A stretch of 15,864 nt of DNA from Sedimentisphaerales bacterium (lineage in GTDB: Bacteria > Planctomycetota > Phycisphaerae > Sedimentisphaerales > Anaerobacaceae). Positions 7,569 to 14,889 of this stretch are shown piece after piece. The position numbers were made by a program, and so were the translations under genes. Position 1 is the first letter of the stretch, and each line of letters begins with the position of its first letter. Below the pieces are notes generated by a model. The model made no database searches. It had not been told where the DNA came from and saw nothing but the letters and a program-made list of their open reading frames with translations. The stretch is taken from the NCBI GenBank assembly GCA_030630905.1, contig DAOVMB010000010.1:1-15864 (forward strand), given 5' to 3'.

Positions 7569-7796
7569 TTACTGCAAAACGATTGGACCGGTAATCCGGA
7601 TGAATTTTAGTCTGATATTGTAGATGGATTGTTGGAGAGAGCAAAAAAATAGGAGGATTTTTTCGAAATTATCGGGCGATTCCGATGAAAGTTTGTGGGC
7701 GCATAGTCTGTAAACCTCAGCATAGTTGCGGCAACGGTTGGCATCTTCGTATGGTCTTTCTGCTCCGAGAATAAGTGAAAACCGATGCGATTGCAT
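7569..7796 (-). CDS. Doubtful small ORF downstream of fliK
   Basis: A 75-residue frame begins 1 base past the fliK stop codon and ends before the flagellin promoter. It holds a Cys/Arg-containing middle (ANRCRNYAEVYRLCAHKLSSE) and no domain I recognise. A second frame (7607-7801, 64 residues) overlaps it and starts within the fliK stop as ATGA. At most one can be real. Neither has a clear ribosome site apart from possible coupling to fliK. The rest of the roughly 395-base gap between fliK and fliC holds the flagellin promoter and leader. Confidence 0.25.
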   Translation of the reverse strand: MQSHRFSLILGAERPYEDANRCRNYAEVYRLCAHKLSSESPDNFEKILLFFCSLQQSIYNIRLKFIRITGPIVLQ

Positions 7797-7797
7797 T

Positions 7798-9516
7798 TCA
7801 TATCAGCATGTCGATGGAGCCGTCAGTAATAAATGCCTCTTGCAATTCGGAAAGGTTATCATAGCTGTTATTGCTTGCTAACCACTCATTGCTCTCGTCG
7901 GCATCCGGATTGTTTCCCGGCGTCCCGGAGTTTGCCGAATTTTGCTGATGTGTTCCGCCGCTTTGCAGTGATTGGTTTCCAAGTGTCCCTTGCCCTGGTT
8001 GCTCCTCGTTGGATAGCATAACTTCAAGCCGCTTTATCTGAATGCCGGAATCTGCAAGGTTGCGGATTATCTGCGGTAGCGCTTGCTCAATCTCGAATCT
8101 TGTTTGTGGCTTACTAACCTCCATTAGGCCCGTCAACTCAGCGTCCTGCTGCCGGAATCTTATGAAAACCTTTCCCAATTCGGGCGGATTTAGACGGACT
8201 GTGATCTGCTTTTCCGCGCCTTGCTGGGATGCGGATTTGTGAATAGATTCAAGAATCTGCTTGCCAACATCTGCCGAGACGTTGCTGGAAGAAGTCTGGC
8301 CCGGCGTATTTGCTGTCGTTGTGTTCTTTGCCGCGGCAGGGGTCTGCTCTGTAATTACAGTTTGGGAGGTATTGTGCGAGAGCATCTGTTCAAAACCTTG
8401 GGAGTTGCTCTTGTTGGACGTTGAAGTGCCCTGGTCTTTGGTTTGGCCGGTAGAAACCTGGACCGCCGCGATATTCAGTTTTTGGACGCTTTGATTTTCC
8501 GAGAGATTATTGCCGGTATGTATGGTCTCTTTGCCGTTGGGATTCAACAATTTCGAGAATGTTTGCGAAGCGGTTGTTTTTGCCTCACTCTCTACGGTTG
8601 GCACAGGCTTTTCCGGATCGATACCGGCAGGCTGAGGCTGCGTTTCCGAGGCTTTGGCCTGAACTGTTGTCAGGTTGATATTCTCTATCGCTGATTTTAC
8701 GCTGGAAACGTTTGTGCTTTTGCCGGTATTGCCAGGAACTTCAGGAGCCAATTCTTTAGCAGGAACTTCGGGCGCCAATTCTTTAGTGTTTCCCCTTTCG
8801 GTTACGGATTTTGTCTCAGCGATTGTCTTGGCTAATACAGAGACCTTCTCAGTGTTGTTTCCCGTCTCAGGCTGTTTCTTGCCTGCAGGGATACTCTTTG
8901 ACGTGTCAGGCAAGACGGCTTTAAGTCCATTTTGACCATTAGATGTTGTAGGAAGAACAGTCTTGAGTCCTAATTGGCCTTTTTCAGTAGTGTGAAGAAG
9001 TTTGATTTCGGCTGACTTTACAGCATGTCCCGTAACAGGGGGGGGCTTACAGTTTCGTTTGTAACCGATAATTTGGGCAAGTTGCCGGCCGGCTTTCGGC
9101 TCAATTTTTGAGGCGGTACCTTCTTTGCCTTGTTGTACGGCTACAATGTGTTCAGCTAACCATCTCTTTATTAAATTGTGCTGCTTCTTCGGCTGCTTGA
9201 TTGTGCCGGAAGCTGCGTTTTGCTCTTTTGACTTTGTTTTATTCTCAGCATCGCAGGGATTTTCGAACTTTGGTCTTTTGCGGATCGATTGCTTAAACTC
9301 TTGCAGTGATTTCCGAATAGGCTCTTTCCGGTTCTGGATTTCCTCATGAATATTATCGGCCGTTGGTTTTTCAGGGCTGTTGACCTGCGGCTGTTTATCA
9401 TCCGGAGTCAGAGAAAATTTTGCAACATTTCTGATTTTATCAGACTTTGGTAGAACTGAACTTTTGCCCGTTGTTGCCGCCAAAGTACTATCGATTGTTA
9501 ACAAGTTGATATTCAT
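7798..9516 (-). CDS. fliK: Flagellar hook-length control protein FliK
   Basis: A 572-residue protein with a long, low-complexity Ser/Thr/Pro/Lys/Gln-rich N-terminal and middle region and a C-terminal Flg_hook domain at about residues 436-501. The C-domain contains the hallmark VRLNPPELGKVFIRF motif (about 440-454) and the following helix FEIEQALPQIIRNLADSGI. FliK is exported and acts as a molecular ruler. Its C-domain then switches the export gate from rod/hook to filament substrates. The flexible N-terminal part carries short tandem repeats, as is common for rulers. The length is within the broad family range. The ATG has only a weak upstream AGG. A sigma-54 promoter lies about 165 bases upstream. 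It is divergent from the flgB operon. Confidence 0.9.
   Translation of the reverse strand: MNINLLTIDSTLAATTGKSSVLPKSDKIRNVAKFSLTPDDKQPQVNSPEKPTADNIHEEIQNRKEPIRKSLQEFKQSIRKRPKFENPCDAENKTKSKEQNAASGTIKQPKKQHNLIKRWLAEHIVAVQQGKEGTASKIEPKAGRQLAQIIGYKRNCKPPPVTGHAVKSAEIKLLHTTEKGQLGLKTVLPTTSNGQNGLKAVLPDTSKSIPAGKKQPETGNNTEKVSVLAKTIAETKSVTERGNTKELAPEVPAKELAPEVPGNTGKSTNVSSVKSAIENINLTTVQAKASETQPQPAGIDPEKPVPTVESEAKTTASQTFSKLLNPNGKETIHTGNNLSENQSVQKLNIAAVQVSTGQTKDQGTSTSNKSNSQGFEQMLSHNTSQTVITEQTPAAAKNTTTANTPGQTSSSNVSADVGKQILESIHKSASQQGAEKQITVRLNPPELGKVFIRFRQQDAELTGLMEVSKPQTRFEIEQALPQIIRNLADSGIQIKRLEVMLSNEEQPGQGTLGNQSLQSGGTHQQNSANSGTPGNNPDADESNEWLASNNSYDNLSELQEAFITDGSIDMLI
8731..8784 (-). repeat. 27-base tandem repeat in fliK
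   Basis: Two near-identical copies encode KELAPEVPA and KELAPEVPG (residues 245-262). Such repeats in the ruler region can alter FliK length by expansion or contraction. Confidence 0.75.
8896..8979 (-). repeat. 42-base tandem repeat in fliK
   Basis: Two diverged copies encode GQLGLKTVLPTTSN and GQNGLKAVLPDTSK (residues 180-207), a 14-residue unit in the linker region. Confidence 0.7.
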
Positions 9517-9557
9517 ATAGCAGTACCTAATACTCTGTCATGATTGATCCTGTAGCT

Positions 9558-9628
9558 TGTCATTCCCGCGAAAGCGGGAATCCAGAATCGTTGGCATCCT
9601 GGATTCCGCATCAAGTGCGGAATGACAA
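9558..9628 (-). repeat. REP-like palindromic element in the fliK leader
   Basis: TTGTCATTCC at the left and GGAATGACAA at the right form a 10-bp outer inverted repeat. Inside lie two hairpins: ATTCCCGC-GAAA-GCGGGAAT (9562-9581, with a GNRA-type tetraloop) and ATTCCGCA-TCAAG-TGCGGAAT (9603-9623). GGAATCCAG and CTGGATTCC also pair across the centre, so the whole can fold as one long hairpin. Elements beginning TGTCATTCCCGCGAAAGCGGGAATCC are widespread intergenic repeats in diverse bacteria. Here it falls between the fliK promoter and the fliK ATG. Confidence 0.8.
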
Positions 9629-9678
9629 CTTACCTAATCGAAGTTGACAGACTAATAATAGAGTCAATAATTAATATG

Positions 9679-9694
9679 AGCAATTAATGTGCCA
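9679..9694 (-). promoter_or_regulatory. Sigma-54 (RpoN) promoter of fliK
   Basis: On the minus strand the bases read TGGCACATTAATTGCT, a full match to TGGCACN-N4-TTGCW. Transcription would start near 9668, giving a leader of about 150 bases that includes the palindromic repeat. Confidence 0.8.
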
Positions 9695-10065
9695 GTATTT
9701 GAGGGATGGACATTCCTATGCGGCAAGTAATTGTAAACAAAATACTTATGGGTATTGGAAATATATTGGCAGGTTTGAAATATTTTCCGCCAGCTGTGTT
9801 AGTGGAGAAATATTCCTGTGCATAGGTAATAATTTCCGGTTTGGTTTTAGAGGGGGGATTCATTTTGCGAGTTTGGTCTCTGCAAAGTAGGAGTAGGGGT
9901 AAGCTATAGGGCAACATCGGGTCAAGCCGTTATGTCAAGAAACGCTCCTTTTTGTATAAAATCCTGACATTACATTTGCCAATCAACAATGTGTTTATTG
10001 CACTTAATGGCTTTTTGGGGACATGGCAGGGATTAACAAGCTGAAAATGACCGGTCAAAAGCATT
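9695..10065. other. Divergent control region between fliK and flgB
   Basis: About 370 bases lie between two sigma-54 promoters pointing away from each other. No convincing gene is present: the short frames on both strands lack domains and ribosome sites. Within 9757-9839 there is a cluster of related AT-rich motifs: GGAAATATATT, GAAATATTTTCC, GGAGAAATATTCC and AATTTCC. Two of them (9777-9788 and 9804-9816) form an imperfect inverted repeat. They could be upstream sites for the enhancer-binding activator that sigma-54 promoters require. That is inference. Confidence 0.4.
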
Positions 10066-10081
10066 TGGCACGATTATTGCT
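10066..10081 (+). promoter_or_regulatory. Sigma-54 (RpoN) promoter of the flgB operon
   Basis: TGGCACGATTATTGCT is an exact match to the consensus TGGCACG-N4-TTGCW. Transcription would start near 10092. This rules out a TTG start at 10088 for flgB and supports the ATG at 10130. Confidence 0.88.
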
Positions 10082-10129
10082 GTTTTATTGAGCAGGCAAG
10101 GTTTGTGTATAAATATTTGGGAACTTCTG

Positions 10130-10489
10130 ATGTCCAAAACAGAAAGTATAGTGGACCTAATTGATGCCGGCATTAAGGCTGAGACTCTTCGCCAGAAAGC
10201 GATTGCCAATAATGTTGCCAATCTCGAAACACCCGGATACCGCAGAATTGATGTCAAATTTGAAGAGTTGCTTGCTAAGTGCCTGCGTTCGTCCGGGGAG
10301 TTTGACCTTAGCGAAGTAGAGGCACAAATTTACCAGCCTAAACAGACACCTGTAAAATCGAACGGTAATGACGTCAATTTGGAAGTCGAAGTGGGGCAAA
10401 TGATAAAGAATACGCTTCGCCACAAAGCGTATATTCGACTTCTCAGCAAGAAGTACAACCAAATTGAGTTAGCAATAAATGTAAAGTAG
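10130..10489 (+). CDS. flgB: Flagellar basal-body proximal rod protein FlgB
   Basis: A 119-residue protein. Its N-terminal helix contains the rod/hook family motif (AIANNVANLETPGYRR, about residues 24-39). The C-terminal helix (VEVGQMIKNTLRHKAYIRLLSKKY) also fits FlgB. FlgB forms part of the proximal rod in the periplasm and is exported by the flagellar type III apparatus, so it has no signal peptide. A longer frame begins with TTG at 10088, but the sigma-54 promoter would start transcripts near 10092, so the ATG at 10130 is chosen. It is the first gene of the + strand operon, with flgC 73 bases downstream. Confidence 0.93.
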   Translation: MSKTESIVDLIDAGIKAETLRQKAIANNVANLETPGYRRIDVKFEELLAKCLRSSGEFDLSEVEAQIYQPKQTPVKSNGNDVNLEVEVGQMIKNTLRHKAYIRLLSKKYNQIELAINVK

Positions 10490-10562
10490 TTTCCCATTTT
10501 TGGTTGCCGGTGTTTTCGAGTCAAACCGGGATCAGAAAGGAACGAGAAAAGGAATACGTCAG

Positions 10563-10964
10563 ATGGAGATTGACAATAGCTTCGGTCCTATAGATATAGC
10601 GATTTCGGGTTTACGGGTACAGGGCGAACAGATGAAAGTGATTTCATCGAATATTGCTAATGCCCGCACATCCGATGCCGGCAAGGGCGAGCCTTATCGC
10701 AGGCTTGAAGCTACGTTCAAATCGGATGGTGATTTCGGCGGCGTCAAACTGGATAAAATAGTCACGGATATGAGTGACTTTCTCAAGGTTCTGGATCCGG
10801 GCAATCCTCTGGCGGATGAGGGCGGATATGTCGCTATGCCGAACGTCAGTTTGCCCGTTGAGATGATGAATCTTAATATTGCGACACGTATGTATCAGGC
10901 TAATATAGCGGTTTTGAAACGTTATCAACAAATGCTTGAAACCACACTCGAGTTACTTCGATAA
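10563..10964 (+). CDS. flgC: Flagellar basal-body rod protein FlgC
   Basis: A 133-residue protein. The N-terminal helix is IDIAISGLRVQGEQMKVISS followed by NIANARTSDAGKGEPYRR, as in FlgC. The C-terminal part has LPVEMMNLNIATRMYQANIAVLKRYQQM, the rod/hook C-terminal motif. FlgC polymerises with FlgB in the proximal rod. An upstream in-frame start at 10500 would add 21 residues unlike FlgC. The ATG at 10563 has AAAAGGA 8-9 bases upstream and places the conserved N-terminus correctly. fliE starts 15 bases after the stop. Confidence 0.94.
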   Translation: MEIDNSFGPIDIAISGLRVQGEQMKVISSNIANARTSDAGKGEPYRRLEATFKSDGDFGGVKLDKIVTDMSDFLKVLDPGNPLADEGGYVAMPNVSLPVEMMNLNIATRMYQANIAVLKRYQQMLETTLELLR

Positions 10965-10979
10965 ATTAGGGAATAATTG

Positions 10980-11300
10980 ATGATCAATGTAAATGCAAAT
11001 GTGACCGGGCCGCTGAACCCTATAAAACCGGGAACCGGTCCTGGCTCTCTTGGAATTGCCGATAACAAGAAATCGGCCTTTGCTGAGACTATTAAGGCTG
11101 CCGGGAACTACATATCCAAGGTCGATGATCTTCAACAGTCTTCGGATATGTCTATCAAAGATTTATTGTCCGGCAAGAACGAGGATATTACCTCTGTGGT
11201 CTCTGCGGTGGCTAAAGCTGATATGAGTTTCAAGCTTCTTGTGGGCGTAAGAAACAAGCTAATCGAAGCGTACAAACAAACGATGAATATGCCATTGTAA
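10980..11300 (+). CDS. fliE: Flagellar hook-basal body protein FliE
   Basis: A 106-residue protein with a variable N-terminus and the conserved FliE C-terminal end (AVAKADMSFKLLVGVRNKLI then EAYKQTMNMPL). FliE links the MS ring to the rod and is among the first exported rod components. The family is usually about 100 residues. A TTG immediately before the ATG could add one residue. ATG at 10980 is chosen, with GGGA a suitable distance upstream. It sits between flgC and fliF, the standard order. Confidence 0.92.
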   Translation: MINVNANVTGPLNPIKPGTGPGSLGIADNKKSAFAETIKAAGNYISKVDDLQQSSDMSIKDLLSGKNEDITSVVSAVAKADMSFKLLVGVRNKLIEAYKQTMNMPL

Positions 11301-11370
11301 TTGATTGCGATTCGTTGTTGATGATTCGTGCTTTCTCCGGCTGGGAATAATCAATTTGCGAAGGGATTTC

Positions 11371-12873
11371 ATGGGCTTTGTCCAAAAGATAAGAGCAGTT
11401 TGGGAAAAGGTAAGTCTGGTTCAGCGGGCTCTTCTTGTTGCGATTGTTCTGACATTCATAATTGTCAGTGGTTTGCTTGTCCATTGGGCACGCAAGCCTG
11501 ACATGAGAATCCTGTACCAGGAACTTGCTCCCGAAGAAGCCGCTCAGATTACAGATAAAATCGGTGAAAAGGGCATTGCTTATGAACTGCGAAACGGCGG
11601 AACAAGCATCTACGTTCCAAAAGAGAAGGTCTATCAGCTACGTCTGGATATGGCAAAAGAGGGGCTTCCGGCAGGTGGGCAGGGTGGTTACAAGATATTT
11701 GATAATGAAAAAATCGGCGTCAGCCCATTTGTTCAAAGCGTTAATCTTAAGCGGGCGCTACAGGAGGAGCTTGCCAAGAGCATCCAGATGATCGACGGCG
11801 TAAATTACGCCCGGATCCACATAGTAAGCTCGGAACAAACACTTTTTACATCTGAGGCTGGGAAAACCACTGCCTCTGTAGTCCTTCGATTAAAACCGGG
11901 TTACAGATTGAGCGCTTTGAATATAGCGGCGATTACACATTTGATATCCGGCAGTGTTGAAGGGCTTACCTCAGAAAATGTAACCGTGATCGATAGCCAG
12001 GGACGTCTTCTTTCCAGTGAGTCGGACCAGACTATGGCCGGTGGGGCCGGCACCGTTCAGGATTACAGGGAAAGGGTGGAGCAGAATTTGGAGGACAAGG
12101 TTGAGGAGATGCTCACTACTGTCCTGGGACCCGGCCGAGCAAAAGTTAGGATTCATGCTGTCATTGATATGAACAGCGTTAGCACCATAACGGAAAAGTA
12201 TGAGCCAAAGGGAGTCGCCGCAAAGGAAGAGATTACGACGAACTCGGACACTGGGGCTAGTACTGCTCAAGCTGCTGGCCAGCCGGCCCTGCCGGGCAGC
12301 GTGAAGAAGGATGAAATAATTCTGACCGAATACCAGATCGGCAAGACTGTTACGCAGGAGGTCATTTTACCCGGCGAAATAATATCTCTGTCGGTTGCGG
12401 CCGTTGTTGACTTGTCGCCGGCTGATGTGAATGAAGCCCAGGCTGGCGGACAGACTACAACGATAATGGATCCTAATGATGTGGAGAAACTCATTGAAAA
12501 TGCGCTCGGTCTGGATCTTACAGGTGAAGACTCGCTTAAAGTCGTTAACGTTAAATTTCAACGTTCGACCGAGACCCTGCTGGACGAAGAGCTATCGGCC
12601 GGGCTTGATTTCGTAGCGATCGCACGCCAGGCTTCGTTGGGGATTATGGCTGTGTGTGCCCTGCTTGTTCTTCGCATGTTCAGAGGTGCAAAGAAAAAAG
12701 CGAAAATGGAAGCCGGGACCGAGCAGCTTCCCGGAAGTGAGGGCGCAACCGGTCTTCTTCCGGGTGGATCGGAGCCGTTAGTATTACGCAGACAGATAGC
12801 CAGTGCTTTGGAGAATAATCCCGAACGTGTCAAACAATTATTTACCAGTTGGATTGAAGAAAAAGGGGGGTAG
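11371..12873 (+). CDS. fliF: Flagellar MS-ring protein FliF
   Basis: A 500-residue inner-membrane ring protein. A first membrane segment lies at about residues 19-39 (LLVAIVLTFIIVSGLLVHWA). The periplasmic YscJ/FliF domains follow, with signatures such as ELAPEEAAQI and GYKIFDNEKIGVSPFVQSVN, then ELAKSIQMIDGVNYARIHIV. A Gly/Ala/Gln-rich linker sits near 293-310. A second membrane segment lies at about 421-437. The cytoplasmic tail ends NPERVKQLFTSWIEEKGG, the FliG-binding end. FliF forms the MS ring that houses the export gate and holds FliG. The ATG at 11371 has AAGGGA 5 bases upstream; a longer frame from 11305 would add 22 unsupported residues. The next gene starts 4 bases after the stop. 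Confidence 0.95.
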   Translation: MGFVQKIRAVWEKVSLVQRALLVAIVLTFIIVSGLLVHWARKPDMRILYQELAPEEAAQITDKIGEKGIAYELRNGGTSIYVPKEKVYQLRLDMAKEGLPAGGQGGYKIFDNEKIGVSPFVQSVNLKRALQEELAKSIQMIDGVNYARIHIVSSEQTLFTSEAGKTTASVVLRLKPGYRLSALNIAAITHLISGSVEGLTSENVTVIDSQGRLLSSESDQTMAGGAGTVQDYRERVEQNLEDKVEEMLTTVLGPGRAKVRIHAVIDMNSVSTITEKYEPKGVAAKEEITTNSDTGASTAQAAGQPALPGSVKKDEIILTEYQIGKTVTQEVILPGEIISLSVAAVVDLSPADVNEAQAGGQTTTIMDPNDVEKLIENALGLDLTGEDSLKVVNVKFQRSTETLLDEELSAGLDFVAIARQASLGIMAVCALLVLRMFRGAKKKAKMEAGTEQLPGSEGATGLLPGGSEPLVLRRQIASALENNPERVKQLFTSWIEEKGG

Positions 12874-12877
12874 ATAA

Positions 12878-13885
12878 TTGGCATTGACGGGTAAACAAAA
12901 AGCTGCAATGTTGTTGATGAGCCTGGATGCCGCTACTGCTGCGGAACTGGTAAAGGGTCTCGATGCTGAGGTCGTCCAGGAATTGGCGGTAGAGCTGGCA
13001 TATCTGGATGACGCCGATTTTAAGAGCAGCAGGAAGAGCACCAAAATTGTACGGCAGTTCCACCGTTCGTTGAAGGTAAGGGAAACATTTCAGCTCAATG
13101 GTTTTCTCGACGAAGTGCTAAAAAGTACGGTAGGCCAAGAGAAAGCAGGGCAGATTCAGGCCCGGATACAGGAAGTCTTGTGCAACCGTGATCCTTTCAT
13201 ATCTATTCGTTCCGCTGATCCGCAAACCTTAGCTTTGGTTCTGGCGTATGAGCATCCTCAAACTATTGCAGTAGTCTTATCGGAATTGCCGGCAAAAAAA
13301 ATGATGGAGGTGCTTAACTTTTTGGATGGGGGCGCCAGGGTCAGTGTTGCCGGCAGGATGAGCAGTTGTAAGAAGATGACGGCAGAAGCAAAGGCATTAA
13401 TTGCAGAAGCGGTCTGCGAACGTCTTGAAGCTATCACCGCCGGTGGCGCTGACAAGCTTTTGCCGTCCTGGTCCGAACAGTCTTTGAGGAAAGTAGCTGT
13501 GATTGTGCGAGACCTCGGTAAAGAGATTCGGGATGGCCTGCTCAATGCGATACATGGCAAAGACCGCCGGGCCGGTGAAATGGTTGCAGAATTAATGATA
13601 ATTTGGGCGGACATACCGCACGTGACGGACAGATCTCTGCAAAAGGTTTTGAGAGGAGTTGATGCAAATAAACTGGCGTTAGCGTTACACGAGGCAGATG
13701 AAGCGATTATACAAAAAATAAGGTCTAATCTCTCTGAGCGGGCCGTTGCCGCTTTAGATGAGGAGGCGTCACTTATATCGGCTCCAGGGAATGAAGATAT
13801 TGAAGATGCCAGAGGCCGGATTGTCCGGATTTTGCGCGAAATGAACGAGAAAAGCGAACTTGTATTCATGAAAGACGGAGACTAA
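12878..13885 (+). CDS. fliG: Flagellar motor switch protein FliG, copy 1
   Basis: A 335-residue FliG. The N-terminal domain binds FliF. The middle domain has the EHPQTIA motif (residues 125-131), which contacts FliM. The C-terminal torque domain follows (about 200-320). The start is TTG at 12878: the next residues, ALTGKQKAAMLLMSLD, align exactly with the start of the second copy, and a GGGGGG purine run lies 7-8 bases upstream. It starts just after fliF stops, so translational coupling is likely. Compared with E. coli FliG, Arg281 is kept (R288), but Lys264 is His (H271), Asp288/Asp289 are Glu-Glu, and the GPVRL segment with Arg297 is replaced by SAPGN. The duplication with the next gene may mean specialised roles. 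Confidence 0.95.
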   Translation: MALTGKQKAAMLLMSLDAATAAELVKGLDAEVVQELAVELAYLDDADFKSSRKSTKIVRQFHRSLKVRETFQLNGFLDEVLKSTVGQEKAGQIQARIQEVLCNRDPFISIRSADPQTLALVLAYEHPQTIAVVLSELPAKKMMEVLNFLDGGARVSVAGRMSSCKKMTAEAKALIAEAVCERLEAITAGGADKLLPSWSEQSLRKVAVIVRDLGKEIRDGLLNAIHGKDRRAGEMVAELMIIWADIPHVTDRSLQKVLRGVDANKLALALHEADEAIIQKIRSNLSERAVAALDEEASLISAPGNEDIEDARGRIVRILREMNEKSELVFMKDGD

Positions 13886-13889
13886 GTAT

Positions 13890-14885
13890 ATGGCATTGTC
13901 GGGTAAACAAAAGGCTGCAATGTTACTGATGAGTCTGGATACTTTAACTGCTGTTGAGCTTCTCAAGGGACTTGAAGCCGATGAGATTCAAGAGATTGCA
14001 ATAGAGCTTGCCAGAATCGATGCATCGGAGCAGCGGGATGTTAAAGAACAAGCTAAGATCGCCCGAGAGTTCTGTAACAAACTTCTGCAGGAGCAAAGCC
14101 AGAAATTTAGTGTAAAGGCTTTTATCAACGAAATGCTTGTAAACGTTCTTGATAAAGAGAAGGTCGAGCAAATTCAATCGCAGGTAAAAAAAGCTACAGA
14201 GCAAAAGGATTTGTTTTTGGATATTCGTCAGGCCAGCACAGACGAATTGGTTCTTGCGCTCGATGGCGAACACCCACAAACGATTGCAGTGATATTGTCG
14301 GAACTGCCTCCGAAGAAAAGCCAGGAGGTTCTGTCACTCTTGAACGAAGAAGCTCGTCTTAAGGCTGTGTGTAAAATGACGAATCCGGAACTGATGGGCG
14401 GTGGAGTGAGACAGCGAATGGCATCTACGATTACCAAACGGCTGAAGAGTTTCAAGGGAGAAACCCTCGTGGAGAAGCCGGAGCAAACTCTACGAAAACT
14501 GGCTATTGTGCTTAGCGGCCTGGAAAAAGATATGCGAGATCCAATGCTTGATGAGATCGGCAAAAATGACGAGGAAACGGCCGCTATGGTAAAACGTTTG
14601 ATGATAACGTGGGAAGATATAACGTCGGTAGCGGACAGGTCTTTGCAGGAGGCGCTGCGAAGTGTGGACTCTGGAAAATTAGCTTTGGCGCTTTATGGGG
14701 CGGATGAAGATGTTGCTCAAAAGATACGCTCGAATATATCAGATCGGGCGGTTTCGATGCTTGATGAAGAAATCTCATTGATGCAGGAGCCGCTGGAAAA
14801 AGAAGTTCTTGATGCGAGAGAAGAAGTCGTCAAGCCGCTTCGAGAGGCTAATGAGGAAGGTACACTAAGGGTGACGGGGCGATAG
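13890..14885 (+). CDS. fliG: Flagellar motor switch protein FliG, copy 2
   Basis: A 331-residue second FliG immediately after the first, with a 4-base gap and GGAG upstream of the ATG. The N-terminus (ALSGKQKAAMLLMSLD) is almost identical to copy 1. The middle EHPQTIA motif lies at 127-133. The torque helix reads ITWEDITSVADRSLQEALRSVD, then KIRSNISDRAVSMLDEEISL. Relative to E. coli, Lys264 is Tyr (Y269), Arg281 is kept (R286), Asp288/289 are Glu-Glu, and Arg297 is replaced in an EPLEKE segment. Similarity to copy 1 is strong throughout, so this is a tandem duplication that has diverged. It may form mixed rings with copy 1, or serve a separate motor state. Confidence 0.95.
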   Translation: MALSGKQKAAMLLMSLDTLTAVELLKGLEADEIQEIAIELARIDASEQRDVKEQAKIAREFCNKLLQEQSQKFSVKAFINEMLVNVLDKEKVEQIQSQVKKATEQKDLFLDIRQASTDELVLALDGEHPQTIAVILSELPPKKSQEVLSLLNEEARLKAVCKMTNPELMGGGVRQRMASTITKRLKSFKGETLVEKPEQTLRKLAIVLSGLEKDMRDPMLDEIGKNDEETAAMVKRLMITWEDITSVADRSLQEALRSVDSGKLALALYGADEDVAQKIRSNISDRAVSMLDEEISLMQEPLEKEVLDAREEVVKPLREANEEGTLRVTGR

Positions 14886-14889
14886 CAAA

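Noticed and set aside
9349..9360. TTATCGGC inside fliK as a second sigma-28 promoter
   Set aside because: No matching -35 element at the 11-base spacing.
9684..9917. Minus-strand 77-residue frame and overlapping + strand 67-residue frame in the fliK-flgB gap
   Set aside because: No domain, no ribosome site, and the frames overlap the fliK sigma-54 promoter; the region reads as regulatory DNA.
10088..10129. Longer flgB starting with TTG
   Set aside because: The start lies upstream of the transcription start expected from the consensus sigma-54 promoter, and the extra residues are unlike FlgB.
10500..10562. Longer flgC with 21 extra N-terminal residues
   Set aside because: The extension is unlike FlgC, and AAAAGGA precedes the ATG at 10563.
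11057..11066. GCCGATAA inside fliE as an internal sigma-28 promoter
   Set aside because: No TAAAG-like -35 element at the right distance upstream.
11305..11370. Longer fliF with 22 extra N-terminal residues
   Set aside because: The extension lacks FliF similarity, and the ATG at 11371 has a good AAGGGA ribosome site.
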